In this document: piece after piece, positions 28,721 to 37,958 of the stretch | Layout of the letters: each line of letters opens with the position of its first letter | Numbering within the stretch: the stretch's first letter is position 1 | Origin: Mangrovibacter plantisponsor | GTDB lineage: Bacteria > Pseudomonadota > Gammaproteobacteria > Enterobacterales > Enterobacteriaceae | Reading direction: 5' to 3' | Assembly: GCF_003182475.1 (NCBI RefSeq) | Contig: NZ_QGTS01000008.1 | Location: 212,003-276,002 of the forward strand | Length of the DNA: 64,000 bases | Program-made: the position numbers and the translations under genes | The notes under the pieces: generated by a model | Seen by the model: the letters and a program-made list of their open reading frames with translations, nothing else | What the model was told of the DNA's origin: nothing | The model's database searches: none

Positions 28721-29833
28721 TTACCTGGTTACCTGTCTACTGCCAGTTTGTTTATGCTCAAGACTGTCTGCTCTTTTTGCTATTTCAGCTAATTGAACAA
28801 AATCAGCTGGCGCATAAAATGCCGCTGGGGAAGGCAATGCCTTCATTGACTCCCCCGGGTAGATTTCCAATTCGCCAAGCTGACTGAGAACGGCCCCGTT
28901 AACCCGCCCGGGGAGCTGAAGTAAGTATGGTTTCCGGTCTTCTCCCGGTACAGTTAAAGGCTGGCGCTGCGCCCTGAGATCATAGTTACGCCGCAACACA
29001 AGGTATTTATCCGGCACCCTGCGCGTACTGTTCCACCAGACACCATCCACAGAACTGAACCTTTCCTCCGTTTCCTTACGGCTCACCGCCCCCAACCGTA
29101 ATAACGCCTGCGACAAGCGGGCATCCATCGAATTGTTGTACTGCGTTACGGAACCCGCCTCTCCGCGTAAAATAACCGCTATTGCAAGGCGGGCTCCCAA
29201 TAAATTTGAATAAAGATCTTCCGGCGAAAATGCCGATATAGCTTCAGGAAAACCTGAAACGGACTGATAACCATACCATTGGGCTATCTCGTGCCATTGC
29301 GCCAACTGAAATGCCAGTTGCCCGGCAAGCCAGGCCGAAACACGGTACCGCTCTGCACGCATTGCCGGGGGAGTGAAACTATAAAGCTGAATCCGGCGCA
29401 CCCCCAACTCCTCACTCAGAAAGAGCCGCCACTCCAGGCCTAACCTGGGGTAAATTTGCGTGAACAAATAGAACGTATTGTCAGCAGTGTCCCTGACATG
29501 TGCGATATCAATAAACCCACCGTGGTGCGTATAAATAATCCCATTGCGTTCACAGCCAAGCCCTGAGAGAGCCGCCAGCGCCGCAAAATGTGAATCATTA
29601 TATTGGTGATGCCCGGGATTATCCGCTGAGAATATATTATCGACACGGTAAAACGGTACCGGCAGACTGCCTATCTTAACCTTCAGGCCATTGCCAAATG
29701 CGCAGCATGGGCGTAATGCCGATGGCGCAGCCAGGTGTTCTGCAGTTACAACCGGGGCATTGTTAATTACCGGTTCCCCACTCACTGTGTTACACCACAG
29801 GATAAAAATCAGTATCACTAACCTGGTGTACAT
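28721..29833 (-). CDS. Exported DUF4056 protein
   Basis: A 370-residue protein with a signal peptide (MYTRLVILIFILWCNTVSG). It carries the DUF4056 pattern HHQYNDSHFAALAALSGLGC followed by NGIIYTHHGGFIDIAHVRDT, whose conserved His, Cys and Asp suggest an enzyme; the activity is unknown. ATG 29833 shares one base with the stop of the upstream Omp85-like gene (TGATG). It is the last gene of a coupled three-gene envelope operon. Confidence 0.7.
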   Translation of the reverse strand: MYTRLVILIFILWCNTVSGEPVINNAPVVTAEHLAAPSALRPCCAFGNGLKVKIGSLPVPFYRVDNIFSADNPGHHQYNDSHFAALAALSGLGCERNGIIYTHHGGFIDIAHVRDTADNTFYLFTQIYPRLGLEWRLFLSEELGVRRIQLYSFTPPAMRAERYRVSAWLAGQLAFQLAQWHEIAQWYGYQSVSGFPEAISAFSPEDLYSNLLGARLAIAVILRGEAGSVTQYNNSMDARLSQALLRLGAVSRKETEERFSSVDGVWWNSTRRVPDKYLVLRRNYDLRAQRQPLTVPGEDRKPYLLQLPGRVNGAVLSQLGELEIYPGESMKALPSPAAFYAPADFVQLAEIAKRADSLEHKQTGSRQVTR

Positions 29834-30954
29834 CAAAATGCCTCCGCTACCTGGAAATAAAACCCGGCGCTATCTCTGCCAACACCCAAATCCAGGCGAA
29901 CATTCATATCCGGTTTCACTTCGAACCGGTAACCTGCCCCCACTGTGGGGAGTAAAGGATGGTGAAATAAATTCTGTGTTTTATCCCCAATCGCCCCCAT
30001 ACCGGCCCACAGAACAATACCATGCCGCCAGGACATTTTTTGCCGGTATTCTATCTGGACGCTCACTACATCATTATCCCGGTAGCGACCCGGGTAATAA
30101 CCTCGCAGCCGGTGGTCATCTCCGGCCTGAGGCAATCTGTTCCACGGGATATCGCCATGGGCAAATTGCCCCCACGTATCCAGTGCCAGCACCCGCCTGG
30201 CATCAAGAGGAAAAAAAACGTCGTACTGTAATTCAGTGACGGAAAATCGCGTGTCCGCCCCCATTTTTGGGTCAAAGAAACGCAACTCCATATTGAAAAA
30301 CTGCCCCTGCTGAGGGCGGGTTATCACGTCCCGAGAGTCGTAATTCAGACTGAACGTTATGCCAGAACTGACGGATGAATTTGGTAGAGTTGATTTGCCG
30401 TTTTCCGGATGGTCAAAACGAGCATGTTGTGCCGAGTAGTCCCAGCCGATACCCAGATAGAAGTGGTCTGCAAGCTGGCGTAATAACTGTGGGTGTATCC
30501 GCAACGACGTATCATAGTAATTTTGGGCAGTACCTTGTGCGGCGTCATAACCCACTCCCCAAAATTTTGTCGGTATATTGGCAATGTTACCGTCCACAAA
30601 AAGCCGCCAGCGGTCACCAGCAAAAAAGGTGTAGTTATGAACACCTACCCCCGAAGCACCACTGGTGCTGACAAACCCGGTGAAAGAAATGGCGGAATTT
30701 TGTGTTGTAGTGTCATCTGACGGGGTGACGCGGTATACCCCTGCAATGGCAGCGCCCATGCCAAGGCGTAGTTCCGGCGTATAAAAAGGCCCGGGCAACA
30801 CACTCCAGGCGACGTTATCACCCGCCAGAGGCGCTCTGTCGGCTCCCAGTTGGTTCAACAGCGTATCGACAGACTCCCGGTTGAGCGTTGCACTGTGTGA
30901 GAGGCCACACCCAAGGCTTAGCAGGCTCACAATGAGTTGCGTCCCCCTGCCCAT
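29833..30954 (-). CDS. BamA/TamA-family (Omp85) outer-membrane barrel without POTRA domains
   Basis: A 373-residue protein with a signal peptide and an Omp85-type beta barrel. The L6-loop signature is HRLRGYYPGRYRD, and the chain ends in Phe (VAEAF), the usual outer-membrane sorting signal. BamA itself is about 800 residues with five POTRA domains; none fits here between the signal and the barrel, so this is a barrel-only member. The start shares one base with the preceding stop and the end with the next start, so the three genes are probably translated in a fixed ratio. Confidence 0.75.
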   Translation of the reverse strand: MGRGTQLIVSLLSLGCGLSHSATLNRESVDTLLNQLGADRAPLAGDNVAWSVLPGPFYTPELRLGMGAAIAGVYRVTPSDDTTTQNSAISFTGFVSTSGASGVGVHNYTFFAGDRWRLFVDGNIANIPTKFWGVGYDAAQGTAQNYYDTSLRIHPQLLRQLADHFYLGIGWDYSAQHARFDHPENGKSTLPNSSVSSGITFSLNYDSRDVITRPQQGQFFNMELRFFDPKMGADTRFSVTELQYDVFFPLDARRVLALDTWGQFAHGDIPWNRLPQAGDDHRLRGYYPGRYRDNDVVSVQIEYRQKMSWRHGIVLWAGMGAIGDKTQNLFHHPLLPTVGAGYRFEVKPDMNVRLDLGVGRDSAGFYFQVAEAF

Positions 30955-31916
30955 CAGAACCGATATTCACCGGCTATAAAGAAGCTGTTTCGCTCATCAA
31001 ACCCGACCTCAGCCAGGATATTGAAATTTTGCGTGATTTCATATTGCATCCCCACCAGAAGATTCCATGGGGAAGTCAGGTGCTGGTTTACAGCAAAACG
31101 CCCCTGGCCGTTTTGGTTGACACTGTTAATTAAAGGCACCAAAACGACTGGCATAGATAAATCAGCCAGGCTGCCTTTAAACTCCTGCTGCACATCCTGA
31201 TACATGCTGCCAACCCACAGGCTTAAATGGGAAGGCCCGGCAATGCCGGTAAAATGAAAGCGATAACCCACGCGTGGCGACACAGTCAGCGCTGAAATTT
31301 TGCCATCCAGAATGTCAAAATCTGTACGGGTATAATTGGTGTCAACCAGAGCAAACCAGTCGTTATAGCCACCAGCAAGCGTCACCCCTCCGCCCCAGGT
31401 CATACCTTTAAACTTAAGTTTGAAATCAATATTCTGTAATTCACCACTCTGGTGCATCCGGTGGACAGACTGAGCAATGAGGTGGTCAATGCCACTAAAG
31501 TTTGCAGGATTTGCATCAACGGAAACTGTTGAAATGGATGCCCCTTGTGTATTGCCGAGAAGGCCATATACATTCAGAAAGGGGAAAACCCATAGATCAA
31601 GGCGGATATTGTCTGTCGTACTGTGCTCACGAGTATTGCCGACATCAATCGCGAACATATCCACGGGTATAGGGTGAGAGCCCAGACTTAACCCGGAAAA
31701 TGTAATGCTATCAACATCCACGTTCTGGCGGATATTCATATGGCTGACATTAATGCCAACAGGTTCCGGTAACTCATAGCCACGAGCTGTTGCTTCTTCG
31801 CCCCAGACCGGGAAGAAAGAGGTATCCGAGGACTGCGGTGTTTTGTCACTTTCTGCATAACACAATTTGCCTGCCAGCAATTGTAGTATGAGCAAAGCCC
31901 AAAAGGATGTTCTCAT
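30954..31916 (-). CDS. Outer-membrane beta-barrel protein, first gene of the envelope operon
   Basis: A 320-residue protein with a signal peptide (FWALLILQLLAGKLCYA) and alternating aromatic/polar strands ending in FIAGEYRF, a C-terminal Phe typical of outer-membrane barrels. I do not recognise a named family; the central part (DHLIAQSVHRMHQSGELQNI) looks like a plug or loop. It is the promoter-proximal gene of the operon with the Omp85-like barrel and the DUF4056 protein. Confidence 0.6.
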   Translation of the reverse strand: MRTSFWALLILQLLAGKLCYAESDKTPQSSDTSFFPVWGEEATARGYELPEPVGINVSHMNIRQNVDVDSITFSGLSLGSHPIPVDMFAIDVGNTREHSTTDNIRLDLWVFPFLNVYGLLGNTQGASISTVSVDANPANFSGIDHLIAQSVHRMHQSGELQNIDFKLKFKGMTWGGGVTLAGGYNDWFALVDTNYTRTDFDILDGKISALTVSPRVGYRFHFTGIAGPSHLSLWVGSMYQDVQQEFKGSLADLSMPVVLVPLINSVNQNGQGRFAVNQHLTSPWNLLVGMQYEITQNFNILAEVGFDERNSFFIAGEYRF

Positions 31917-32225
31917 TATTAGTTACCTACTAACATACAGGCACAAATACAGCTATTCAGAGAAAAATTCATATCTGATATATACAGTTGTTTTCATAAA
32001 TGGGGGGGATTATCACACGGAGAATAGCATTTTGTTTTCACGAACCGCACAAGCAACCAGCCAAACCAATATGCCAACCAAATGACTGAGGAACTGATTC
32101 TAAATGAGGTTATCACTTTGGTTCAATTCATTATGGATAATTATAATTATGAATAAAAATAATTACCCACCCCGATAGAGCGGAGTATGCTGGTGGCCCA
32201 TATTATTTACTGGAAAGAGAAAACT
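31917..32225. other. Divergent intergenic region
   Basis: About 310 AT-rich bases between the three-gene envelope operon (minus) and a small membrane protein (plus). It should carry both promoters; no operator was recognised. Confidence 0.4.
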
Positions 32226-32393
32226 ATGTGGCAGACATGGACAATTATTGGGTTATTAGCCATCTGTGTTATCTACAATTGGGTGGAAAACAAGTATCAC
32301 AAACGTAACCACGCAACAGGTGATAAAAACAAAGATGTTTCGGTATCACAATACAGGGCCAATAACCCAGAAAAAGTAAACAAGCAACGTTAA
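32226..32393 (+). CDS. Small single-helix membrane protein
   Basis: 55 residues from MWQTWTIIGLLAICVIYNWV: one N-terminal membrane helix followed by a basic, polar tail (KYHKRNHATGDKNKD). GGAAAGAG lies 8-12 bases before the ATG. Not recognised as a known family; resembles many small stress-related membrane proteins only in layout. Converges on the SYLF lipoprotein gene with 12 bases between. Confidence 0.5.
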   Translation: MWQTWTIIGLLAICVIYNWVENKYHKRNHATGDKNKDVSVSQYRANNPEKVNKQR

Positions 32394-32405
32394 ACTACAA
32401 CCCGG

Positions 32406-32990
32406 TTATTTATTCAAATCACTGTCCGGCCAGTATTTATAACCATTCAGCATAGCCTGAACCGCCAGGCCCTTCTCCGTGATTTCGTAAACACTCACTT
32501 TGGCTGGTAATGCAGCGGAATCAGGAGCGACACCTTTTGCCGTTGCTCCGGTGGAACTCCCTTTGTCTTTATACTGTGCCGCAGCATTAGCATCGGCCCC
32601 GACTACATAACCATTGCTAATAAACTTATCCAGAGAATCTCTGTCATGAAAAACCATAACGGAGCTTAATTGCTTAACACCAATCCCTACACCTGCGCCG
32701 CCTTGTGCCATTTTCATGTAGGTATCTCTTCCGCTACGCATATCTCTGACAACACCATAACCACTACCAAAACCAACAAGGAATATTTTACTGCTGTTCG
32801 CGGTAAAAACAGCGTAACCTTGAGCGCGTTTTATCTCGCTACGCGCTTCAGGGTGGAGTGTATATAACTTCGTTAGCGTCTCCGTACGCATTTTTTGTAT
32901 TGATGCACGTTGCTGGCTGGCGGTATCGCCTTCGGCACTACACCCGGCGATAGCCAGTATTGACACTAATAGCAGTAATTTGCATTTCAT
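32406..32990 (-). CDS. SYLF (Ysc84-type) domain lipoprotein
   Basis: A 194-residue lipoprotein with lipobox ILAIAGC, then a SYLF/Ysc84 domain: AQGYAVFTANSSKIFLVGFG, GYGVVRD, YMKMAQGGAGVGIGVKQ and ANAAAQYKDKG. The family binds lipids and occurs widely as bacterial envelope lipoproteins of unclear role. The residue after the lipobox Cys is Ser, so outer-membrane sorting is expected. Start at MKCKLLLL; the frame extends further upstream without conservation. Confidence 0.8.
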   Translation of the reverse strand: MKCKLLLLVSILAIAGCSAEGDTASQQRASIQKMRTETLTKLYTLHPEARSEIKRAQGYAVFTANSSKIFLVGFGSGYGVVRDMRSGRDTYMKMAQGGAGVGIGVKQLSSVMVFHDRDSLDKFISNGYVVGADANAAAQYKDKGSSTGATAKGVAPDSAALPAKVSVYEITEKGLAVQAMLNGYKYWPDSDLNK

Positions 32991-33092
32991 AATACATGGG
33001 TTCCTGTAACACGGTTGTCGTAAAATAGTTGTCGTAATATGGTTGTTGAATAACATTACCACCCGGGTTGCGGGCAATTGCCTGCACCAGAC

Positions 33093-33683
33093 CTAAACTT
33101 CTTTTGCAATGTCTTGCTCAGACGAAAAATCCACAATATTTGCTGTTGGGCAATCTGAATTGTGTGCCATGTCCCCTGCCAGCACGCCCCCCTGAACAAT
33201 AGACAGTGTGCTGTAACGTAGCCGCCCTTCTACACGCCCATTTTCACAAATTTCAACATGTTCAGCACAACTCTCGCCATGTACTGAGCCATCAACAATA
33301 AGTGACTGTGATTCAACATTCCCTGTCACTGAACCATTGTGCATCACACTAATTTTTCCTTCCCGGGCATAAATATTTCCGGTTACAGTACCGTAAATAT
33401 AGACCTGCCCTGACGCTGTGATGTTTCCGTCAAAACATACGCCCTGTGCAATAACAGTACCATGCGGGCTGCCACTGTTTTTTTCTAATACCGGAAGATG
33501 TACCTCTTGCTGCGATTTCTTTTTACCAAACATCCCTGGTGTTACCTTTTTCAAATAGTGAAGAATAAATGCCGTACCTGACAACACTGCCAACAGTACG
33601 GTTGTGTGTATTTGGTAGAATACCCAACTGGTCAGGGCGCTGATCCAGCACAACAACCCCAAATCAATGAAAATGAAATCCAT
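33093..33683 (-). CDS. Membrane-anchored bactofilin (polymer-forming cytoskeletal protein)
   Basis: 196 residues. Two hydrophobic segments near the N-terminus (FIDLGLLCWISALTSWVFYQ and TVLLAVLSGTAFILHYL) are followed by a bactofilin (DUF583) beta-helix of short repeats such as TVIAQGVCFDGNITASGQVY, IYGTVTGNIYAREGKISV and SVHGESCAEHVEICENGRVE. Bactofilins self-assemble into filaments that position cell-wall or appendage proteins. The membrane anchor would tie the polymer to the inner membrane. ATG 33683 is preferred to the GTG one codon upstream. Confidence 0.85.
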   Translation of the reverse strand: MDFIFIDLGLLCWISALTSWVFYQIHTTVLLAVLSGTAFILHYLKKVTPGMFGKKKSQQEVHLPVLEKNSGSPHGTVIAQGVCFDGNITASGQVYIYGTVTGNIYAREGKISVMHNGSVTGNVESQSLIVDGSVHGESCAEHVEICENGRVEGRLRYSTLSIVQGGVLAGDMAHNSDCPTANIVDFSSEQDIAKEV

Positions 33684-33828
33684 CACAGTTAACTGCCCAC
33701 AAAACCTGACCAGGTGACCTGGCAGTCAGTTACAAGAAGTGCTGCGTTATGAAATACACATGCAGGCCGGTATTAAAAAATTTAGCTACTATTTTCAGTA
33801 ACCACGCCCGGCACATTTAAGGTAAATA

Positions 33829-34677
33829 TCAACCGTCACTACTAACAATAGCAAAAGACTTACCGGCCTGGCGTATAAATTGCTCAGCCTGTTCACCCGC
33901 AACCGGTGGGGAGAAATAAAACCCTTGAGCACTATTGCAACCAGTTAGTTGTAATATATTCATTTCTTCTTGATGCTCAATGCCTTCGGCAACAATGCCA
34001 TAGTTCAACGCACTAAGTAACCGTACCGTATGCTGCAATATTTTTACATCCACAGCGTCATGGCGAATATTTTTTATGAGTGAACGATCCAGTTTAATGA
34101 TATCTAAAGGCAGTGCCCCCAGGCAGCCAATATTGCTGTAACCCGCGCCAAAGTCATCCAAAGCAATCCGTACACCAGCACTGCGTAGCACGTTAAGGCA
34201 TGTTACTACTGCCTCATTTTGCAGCAGGCTTGCAGTTTCAATACACTCAATAATCAGTAAGTTCCCGGCTATACCCGCCTTAGTAAGGCAACCAATAATG
34301 TATTCTGCAAACCCCGGGGAAGACAGGTCGGTTGCGAAAACATTTACCGAAACTGGTAGCAATACCAGCCCTTTGCCCTTCCACTGGGTGAGCTGTGCTA
34401 AGACCAGAGTAATAACACGCCGGGTCAGCAAACGGCTCAACCCCTGTTTTTCAGCCTGTTGAACAAATTCTGCTGGCTTTATCCAGCCTTTTACCGGGTG
34501 GTGCCAACGCACCAGCGCCTCCATACTGGTTATTTTACCAGTCTGCAAGTTTATGATTGGCTGCCAGTGCATACACAATTCTCTCTGGCTATTTAACGCA
34601 TTAGCCAGCGCCTGCATGTGACCATCTGCCACCCGGGGGAACATTCCAACAAAAGGGAATATATACTCTGGCCGCAT
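33829..34677 (-). CDS. Stand-alone EAL-domain cyclic-di-GMP phosphodiesterase
   Basis: A 282-residue EAL protein without membrane segments or a sensor domain. Catalytic motifs are kept: EALVRW (residues 53-58), the metal-binding Asn in SVNVFATDL, ECIE in place of the usual ExTE, DDFGAGYSNI, KLDRSLI, EGIE and the Gln of AQGFYFS. The Thr-to-Ile change in ExTE is not at a metal ligand, so activity is likely but not certain. It lies in the envelope/adhesin region, suggesting a role in surface-structure control. Confidence 0.88.
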   Translation of the reverse strand: MRPEYIFPFVGMFPRVADGHMQALANALNSQRELCMHWQPIINLQTGKITSMEALVRWHHPVKGWIKPAEFVQQAEKQGLSRLLTRRVITLVLAQLTQWKGKGLVLLPVSVNVFATDLSSPGFAEYIIGCLTKAGIAGNLLIIECIETASLLQNEAVVTCLNVLRSAGVRIALDDFGAGYSNIGCLGALPLDIIKLDRSLIKNIRHDAVDVKILQHTVRLLSALNYGIVAEGIEHQEEMNILQLTGCNSAQGFYFSPPVAGEQAEQFIRQAGKSFAIVSSDG

Positions 34678-34792
34678 AACTTCTTCTCTCTCTTTTATCT
34701 CGGTTATAAATAAAGCTGAGATGCAGGTTAAGTAGCAACACTACCGGGATACCACTACAGCAGGAATACACGGTGCTATACCCTGATTCCTG

Positions 34793-35119
34793 TTATTGGT
34801 TATTCACAACCATTCGCCAGTCGACAGAAAACGATACATCGCCGCTTTCTGTGTAGGTAAAAAAAACATCATAACCTGCCATGGTAATTTCATTACGTAT
34901 TGTTGCCAGATGTTCCCGGCCACCAGTACTGGTCAGTACGGGATAATCAGCACATGGCATTTCAATCCGAATATTCCCCAACTTATGATTTTCCGTTGCC
35001 CGCAACATCCTGACAATTTCGCTTTTAAACTGGCGTATTTCTTTCATCACCTGGTGGCGGTGCTCAATACATGACTTCTGATATGTCTGATTCAAAAATA
35101 TGGCCCTGGGTATAATCAT
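34793..35119 (-). CDS. Hypothetical cytoplasmic protein
   Basis: 108 residues, MIIPRAIFLNQTYQKSCIEH to the end, with a mix of helix and strand and no signal or membrane segment. The middle is charged helix (VMKEIRQFKSEIVRMLRATE). I do not recognise the family. It is in line with the EAL gene (minus strand, 115 bases upstream of its start) and may be co-expressed. Confidence 0.5.
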   Translation of the reverse strand: MIIPRAIFLNQTYQKSCIEHRHQVMKEIRQFKSEIVRMLRATENHKLGNIRIEMPCADYPVLTSTGGREHLATIRNEITMAGYDVFFTYTESGDVSFSVDWRMVVNNQ

Positions 35120-35218
35120 TCTGTTTCCTCAGAGGCGTTATGTTGAAGACGGGTTATCTGGCAAGCCTCCCTACACGCCTGGTTGAGCAATATCTTTTCA
35201 GGCAGTTATTCACCACAA

Positions 35219-35548
35219 TTAACTCTGAGGATAAAAAATATCATGTTGATAAGCTTTGATGATGCGCCCTGTTTTATTGTCCAGTAGCACATAGGTTTCC
35301 CCCATATACGTCCAGTGATTTTCAGCGCCCGGCACAGGTAAATTCCGAACTTTCCATGCAGTGATGATATAGGGTTTAGTAAGGTAAAGCGCAGGCGCCA
35401 TGTCTCCCGGGTGGTAACGGGTAAAATCAGCCATAAATTCATTAACTCTGTACTTCTCGCTATTCTGGCTATTGCTTCTTTCGCTCAGTGCGTAAACACT
35501 ACCCGGTAATATAGTTAACAACAGCAACAGAAAGTGACTGTATTTCAA
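35219..35548 (-). CDS. RcnB-like periplasmic protein
   Basis: 109 residues with a signal peptide (FLLLLLTILPGSVYA). The C-terminal part matches the RcnB family pattern: RYHPGDMAPALYLTKPYIIT, WKVRNLPVPGAENHWTYMGE, TYVLLDNKTGRII. RcnB modulates nickel/cobalt homeostasis in E. coli, but many members lack metal-specific residues, and this one has few His. Function here is inferred only at family level. Confidence 0.7.
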   Translation of the reverse strand: MKYSHFLLLLLTILPGSVYALSERSNSQNSEKYRVNEFMADFTRYHPGDMAPALYLTKPYIITAWKVRNLPVPGAENHWTYMGETYVLLDNKTGRIIKAYQHDIFYPQS

Positions 35549-35709
35549 AATAACCTCCCTGGTATTTATGGACGTTCGTTATCTTCTTTTTGGCTATAGT
35601 CAAATACTGGTAACGACAACTTCAAATAAATTGCCAGCACCCGGGAAGAAAAACCAGACAGCAATGTGATCACCATGGCCTGCTTTTGAGACACAAACAG
35701 GCTTCATAG

Positions 35710-36009
35710 TTACAAAATGTCCTGGCGGCAACACTGCGGCAAACTACTGCGCCCGTATTCATCAGCTATTTCAAGCAAATGGCACATATGAGCACAATGC
35801 AAATAACGCCCTTCAGCCCAGTTGCGGTTAACATCCAAACGCGCCAGCACCTTCGCTTCCAGCCACAGCTCAGCTGCCGCGTTAAATTTACAAGACTGCT
35901 CCTGCCCCCGCGCTTTATCCGCCATACGGTTATAGGTCACTTTATCGTTTTGCGGCGCTGCATCCGATACCGCTAAGGCATTACCCATAGTGATTCCACT
36001 CTGTTTCAT
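35710..36009 (-). CDS. ANR-family transcriptional regulator
   Basis: A 99-residue protein with the ANR (AraC-negative-regulator) pattern YNRMADKARGQEQSCKFNAA, AELWLEAKVLARLDVNRNWA, EGRYLHC. ANR proteins such as Aar of enteroaggregative E. coli bind and inhibit AraC-type activators or H-NS. It lies 13 bases after a LuxR-type regulator gene in the same direction, probably as one unit. The target activator is not in the window. Confidence 0.75.
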   Translation of the reverse strand: MKQSGITMGNALAVSDAAPQNDKVTYNRMADKARGQEQSCKFNAAAELWLEAKVLARLDVNRNWAEGRYLHCAHMCHLLEIADEYGRSSLPQCCRQDIL

Positions 36010-36022
36010 TTCAAATTACATT

Positions 36023-36868
36023 TCAGGTTAAAAGATGGCAGACTGGCCGGTTGAGGCAGCACCCATCCTGAATTTCGGGTGCTTCCAACATGCAGGCAGC
36101 CTGTATTGTTAAATACGGTTTCAGGTTTATGGGGTGTGTTTCAGTGCACTCACTCAACTTTTTCACTGGTACATTTACTTTGCAGATCTTCCCCACCTCT
36201 GGCTGCAAAATATGTTTTTCCATGCATATCCGAAAATGCAGCTCTGCGCGGGAAAACACATTCAGTTTATGCATCAACCCATGTTTGTAACGGCTGATAG
36301 TTTTTACATTCAGCCCGCTAATGGCGGCTATGGTTTTCATGGGGTAGCCGGCCAGTAAGTAACGCAACGTGCGCTGCTCATTGCGAGTGAGCCAGGAGGG
36401 AGCACGGCTGCGTAAAACATGCAGAGGTACGATTTCCCACATAACCTGCCAGTTATTTTTACGCTGAGTGCCTGAAAAATCGCTCAGGTAGCTGATGATA
36501 TATCTGGCAATCAGTCGCATTTCCGGTAACGAAAGGCGGGCGTTAATAATAAATATTCGCCCTTCTTTTACTCGTAATTTTGCCCGGCAAGAATTTTTTG
36601 GCATAGACTCCAGTACCACGCACGCGCCAGCTGAATAACCCGGAGTGGAGACCATGTGGTCATACTGAAGCTTGCTGCATGGCATGCTGCGGGAAACAAC
36701 ATGAACGAAAGAATTCCCGCGCCACTGCGCCTGAAGCTGGCTGCTCAATAACTCAGTAAAGCCAACAGCAGCCAGTGAGTTATCATGAATAAAAGTGGGT
36801 CGCACAAAAATGAGCCTCAGGTTGTACAACAGAATTGGTGGGCGGCCGGTGGCTCGCCCAATAGTCAT
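36023..36868 (-). CDS. LuxR/GerE-family regulator
   Basis: 281 residues. A LuxR helix-turn-helix is near residues 165-215 (LTRNEQRTLRYLLAGYPMKT, IAAISGLNVKTISRYKHGLM, HKLNVFSRAELHF). The N-terminal half is not a classical response-regulator receiver and lacks the phospho-acceptor pattern; it loosely resembles RcsA/FimW-like regulators. The tail after the HTH is unusually long (about 65 residues). It lies between the yfaZ-like gene and the ANR gene, all on one strand. Confidence 0.75.
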   Translation of the reverse strand: MTIGRATGRPPILLYNLRLIFVRPTFIHDNSLAAVGFTELLSSQLQAQWRGNSFVHVVSRSMPCSKLQYDHMVSTPGYSAGACVVLESMPKNSCRAKLRVKEGRIFIINARLSLPEMRLIARYIISYLSDFSGTQRKNNWQVMWEIVPLHVLRSRAPSWLTRNEQRTLRYLLAGYPMKTIAAISGLNVKTISRYKHGLMHKLNVFSRAELHFRICMEKHILQPEVGKICKVNVPVKKLSECTETHPINLKPYLTIQAACMLEAPEIQDGCCLNRPVCHLLT

Positions 36869-36885
36869 TCACCGCGTGAACGGGT

Positions 36886-37467
36886 TCAGAACCCCACTTC
36901 CCCTCCCAGATACATACCATCGGCAAGTTTACGGCTGCGACGCCCGTCTTTACCGGCCAGATCAATGTACCGGTAACCAACAGACAGCGTGACTGGCCGA
37001 ACAATCGCCCAGCGTAAACCTGCATCCATTTCCCGGTAGTGGTCAACCTCACTGGATAATGAGTCTGGTGAATAGTACCCCTCGCCGAAAATGGTAAATT
37101 TTTGGGTGATGTTCCAGGCGAGCCGGCTGCCTATTGCCAGTGCATAACCGTCGTCTTCACCACGCGGATGCAGGTAAAGTAATTTCCCGCCAGCAGAAAT
37201 CATAAAGCTGCCCAGTGGCAGGCCGAACCCTAGTTCCATTCCGCCCCGGTCACCGTCATTGTCGTTATGCGCCCAGGTCAGTTGGGAATAAAACCCTGGC
37301 GTTTCCTTGCCCATATCCACCCGCACATCGGTGTAATGTTCCCCAGCCTGCAGGCCAAGGCTTATCGCGCTGGCTGCAAAGGAAATACCCAGTAGCGCGG
37401 GCAGTAGTAAACCAAGCGTACAAGAATGCATCAGAGCGCGGTTGCGGGGTGTAAAACGTGTTTTCAT
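36886..37467 (-). CDS. YfaZ-family outer-membrane protein
   Basis: 193 residues with a long signal peptide (basic MKTRFTPRNR, then CTLGLLLPALLGISFAASA). The barrel has the YfaZ pattern: GFYSQLTWAHNDNDGDRGGM, WNITQKFTIFGEGYYSPDSL, VDHYREMDAGLRWAIVRPVT, and YLGGEVGF with a C-terminal Phe. YfaZ proteins are small outer-membrane barrels of unknown cargo. It is the first gene of the yfaZ-luxR-anr cluster. Confidence 0.8.
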   Translation of the reverse strand: MKTRFTPRNRALMHSCTLGLLLPALLGISFAASAISLGLQAGEHYTDVRVDMGKETPGFYSQLTWAHNDNDGDRGGMELGFGLPLGSFMISAGGKLLYLHPRGEDDGYALAIGSRLAWNITQKFTIFGEGYYSPDSLSSEVDHYREMDAGLRWAIVRPVTLSVGYRYIDLAGKDGRRSRKLADGMYLGGEVGF

Positions 37468-37958
37468 TGTTGCGTTGCCATCCTGGTGTTAACAGTAATT
37501 TTCGATTTTCCTTTCAGTGCATCTCAGTGCATCAGTACGCCCGGCGTTCCACACGCCAGCCAGGAAAATATAATTATGTAAAAGCTAATAAATACGTAGC
37601 CAACTCAGTTAAAATCTCCCAGAGCCAATTATATTGGTGGTAACTGGCTTACCTGGAAAACCGCCCAATATTTATCATAAACAGGCCACAGCTACCGCAC
37701 AGGCAGGGAAATATCCGGATAACCATACGGGCCAGGTGATTATCCATAATAACCGCTTACCATTTCAAATTAAAAGGCGCACATAAAACCAGCAATAAAA
37801 ATAAAATCTCATGCTGCCCGGCGAGAATTCTGAATTAGTATTTTTTGTACCATTGCATATTAAAATCAATAATAATAAAATCCGCACCATATTTTACTGT
37901 GCCCGGGTGGAGGTTTCCCGGCATGGAGGTCAACAGTAATCCGCTTCAACAGCACCGG
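37468..37958. other. Intergenic region, no gene seen
   Basis: About 490 AT-rich bases upstream of the yfaZ-like gene and downstream of the next minus-strand gene. No convincing coding sequence or hairpin. Confidence 0.5.
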
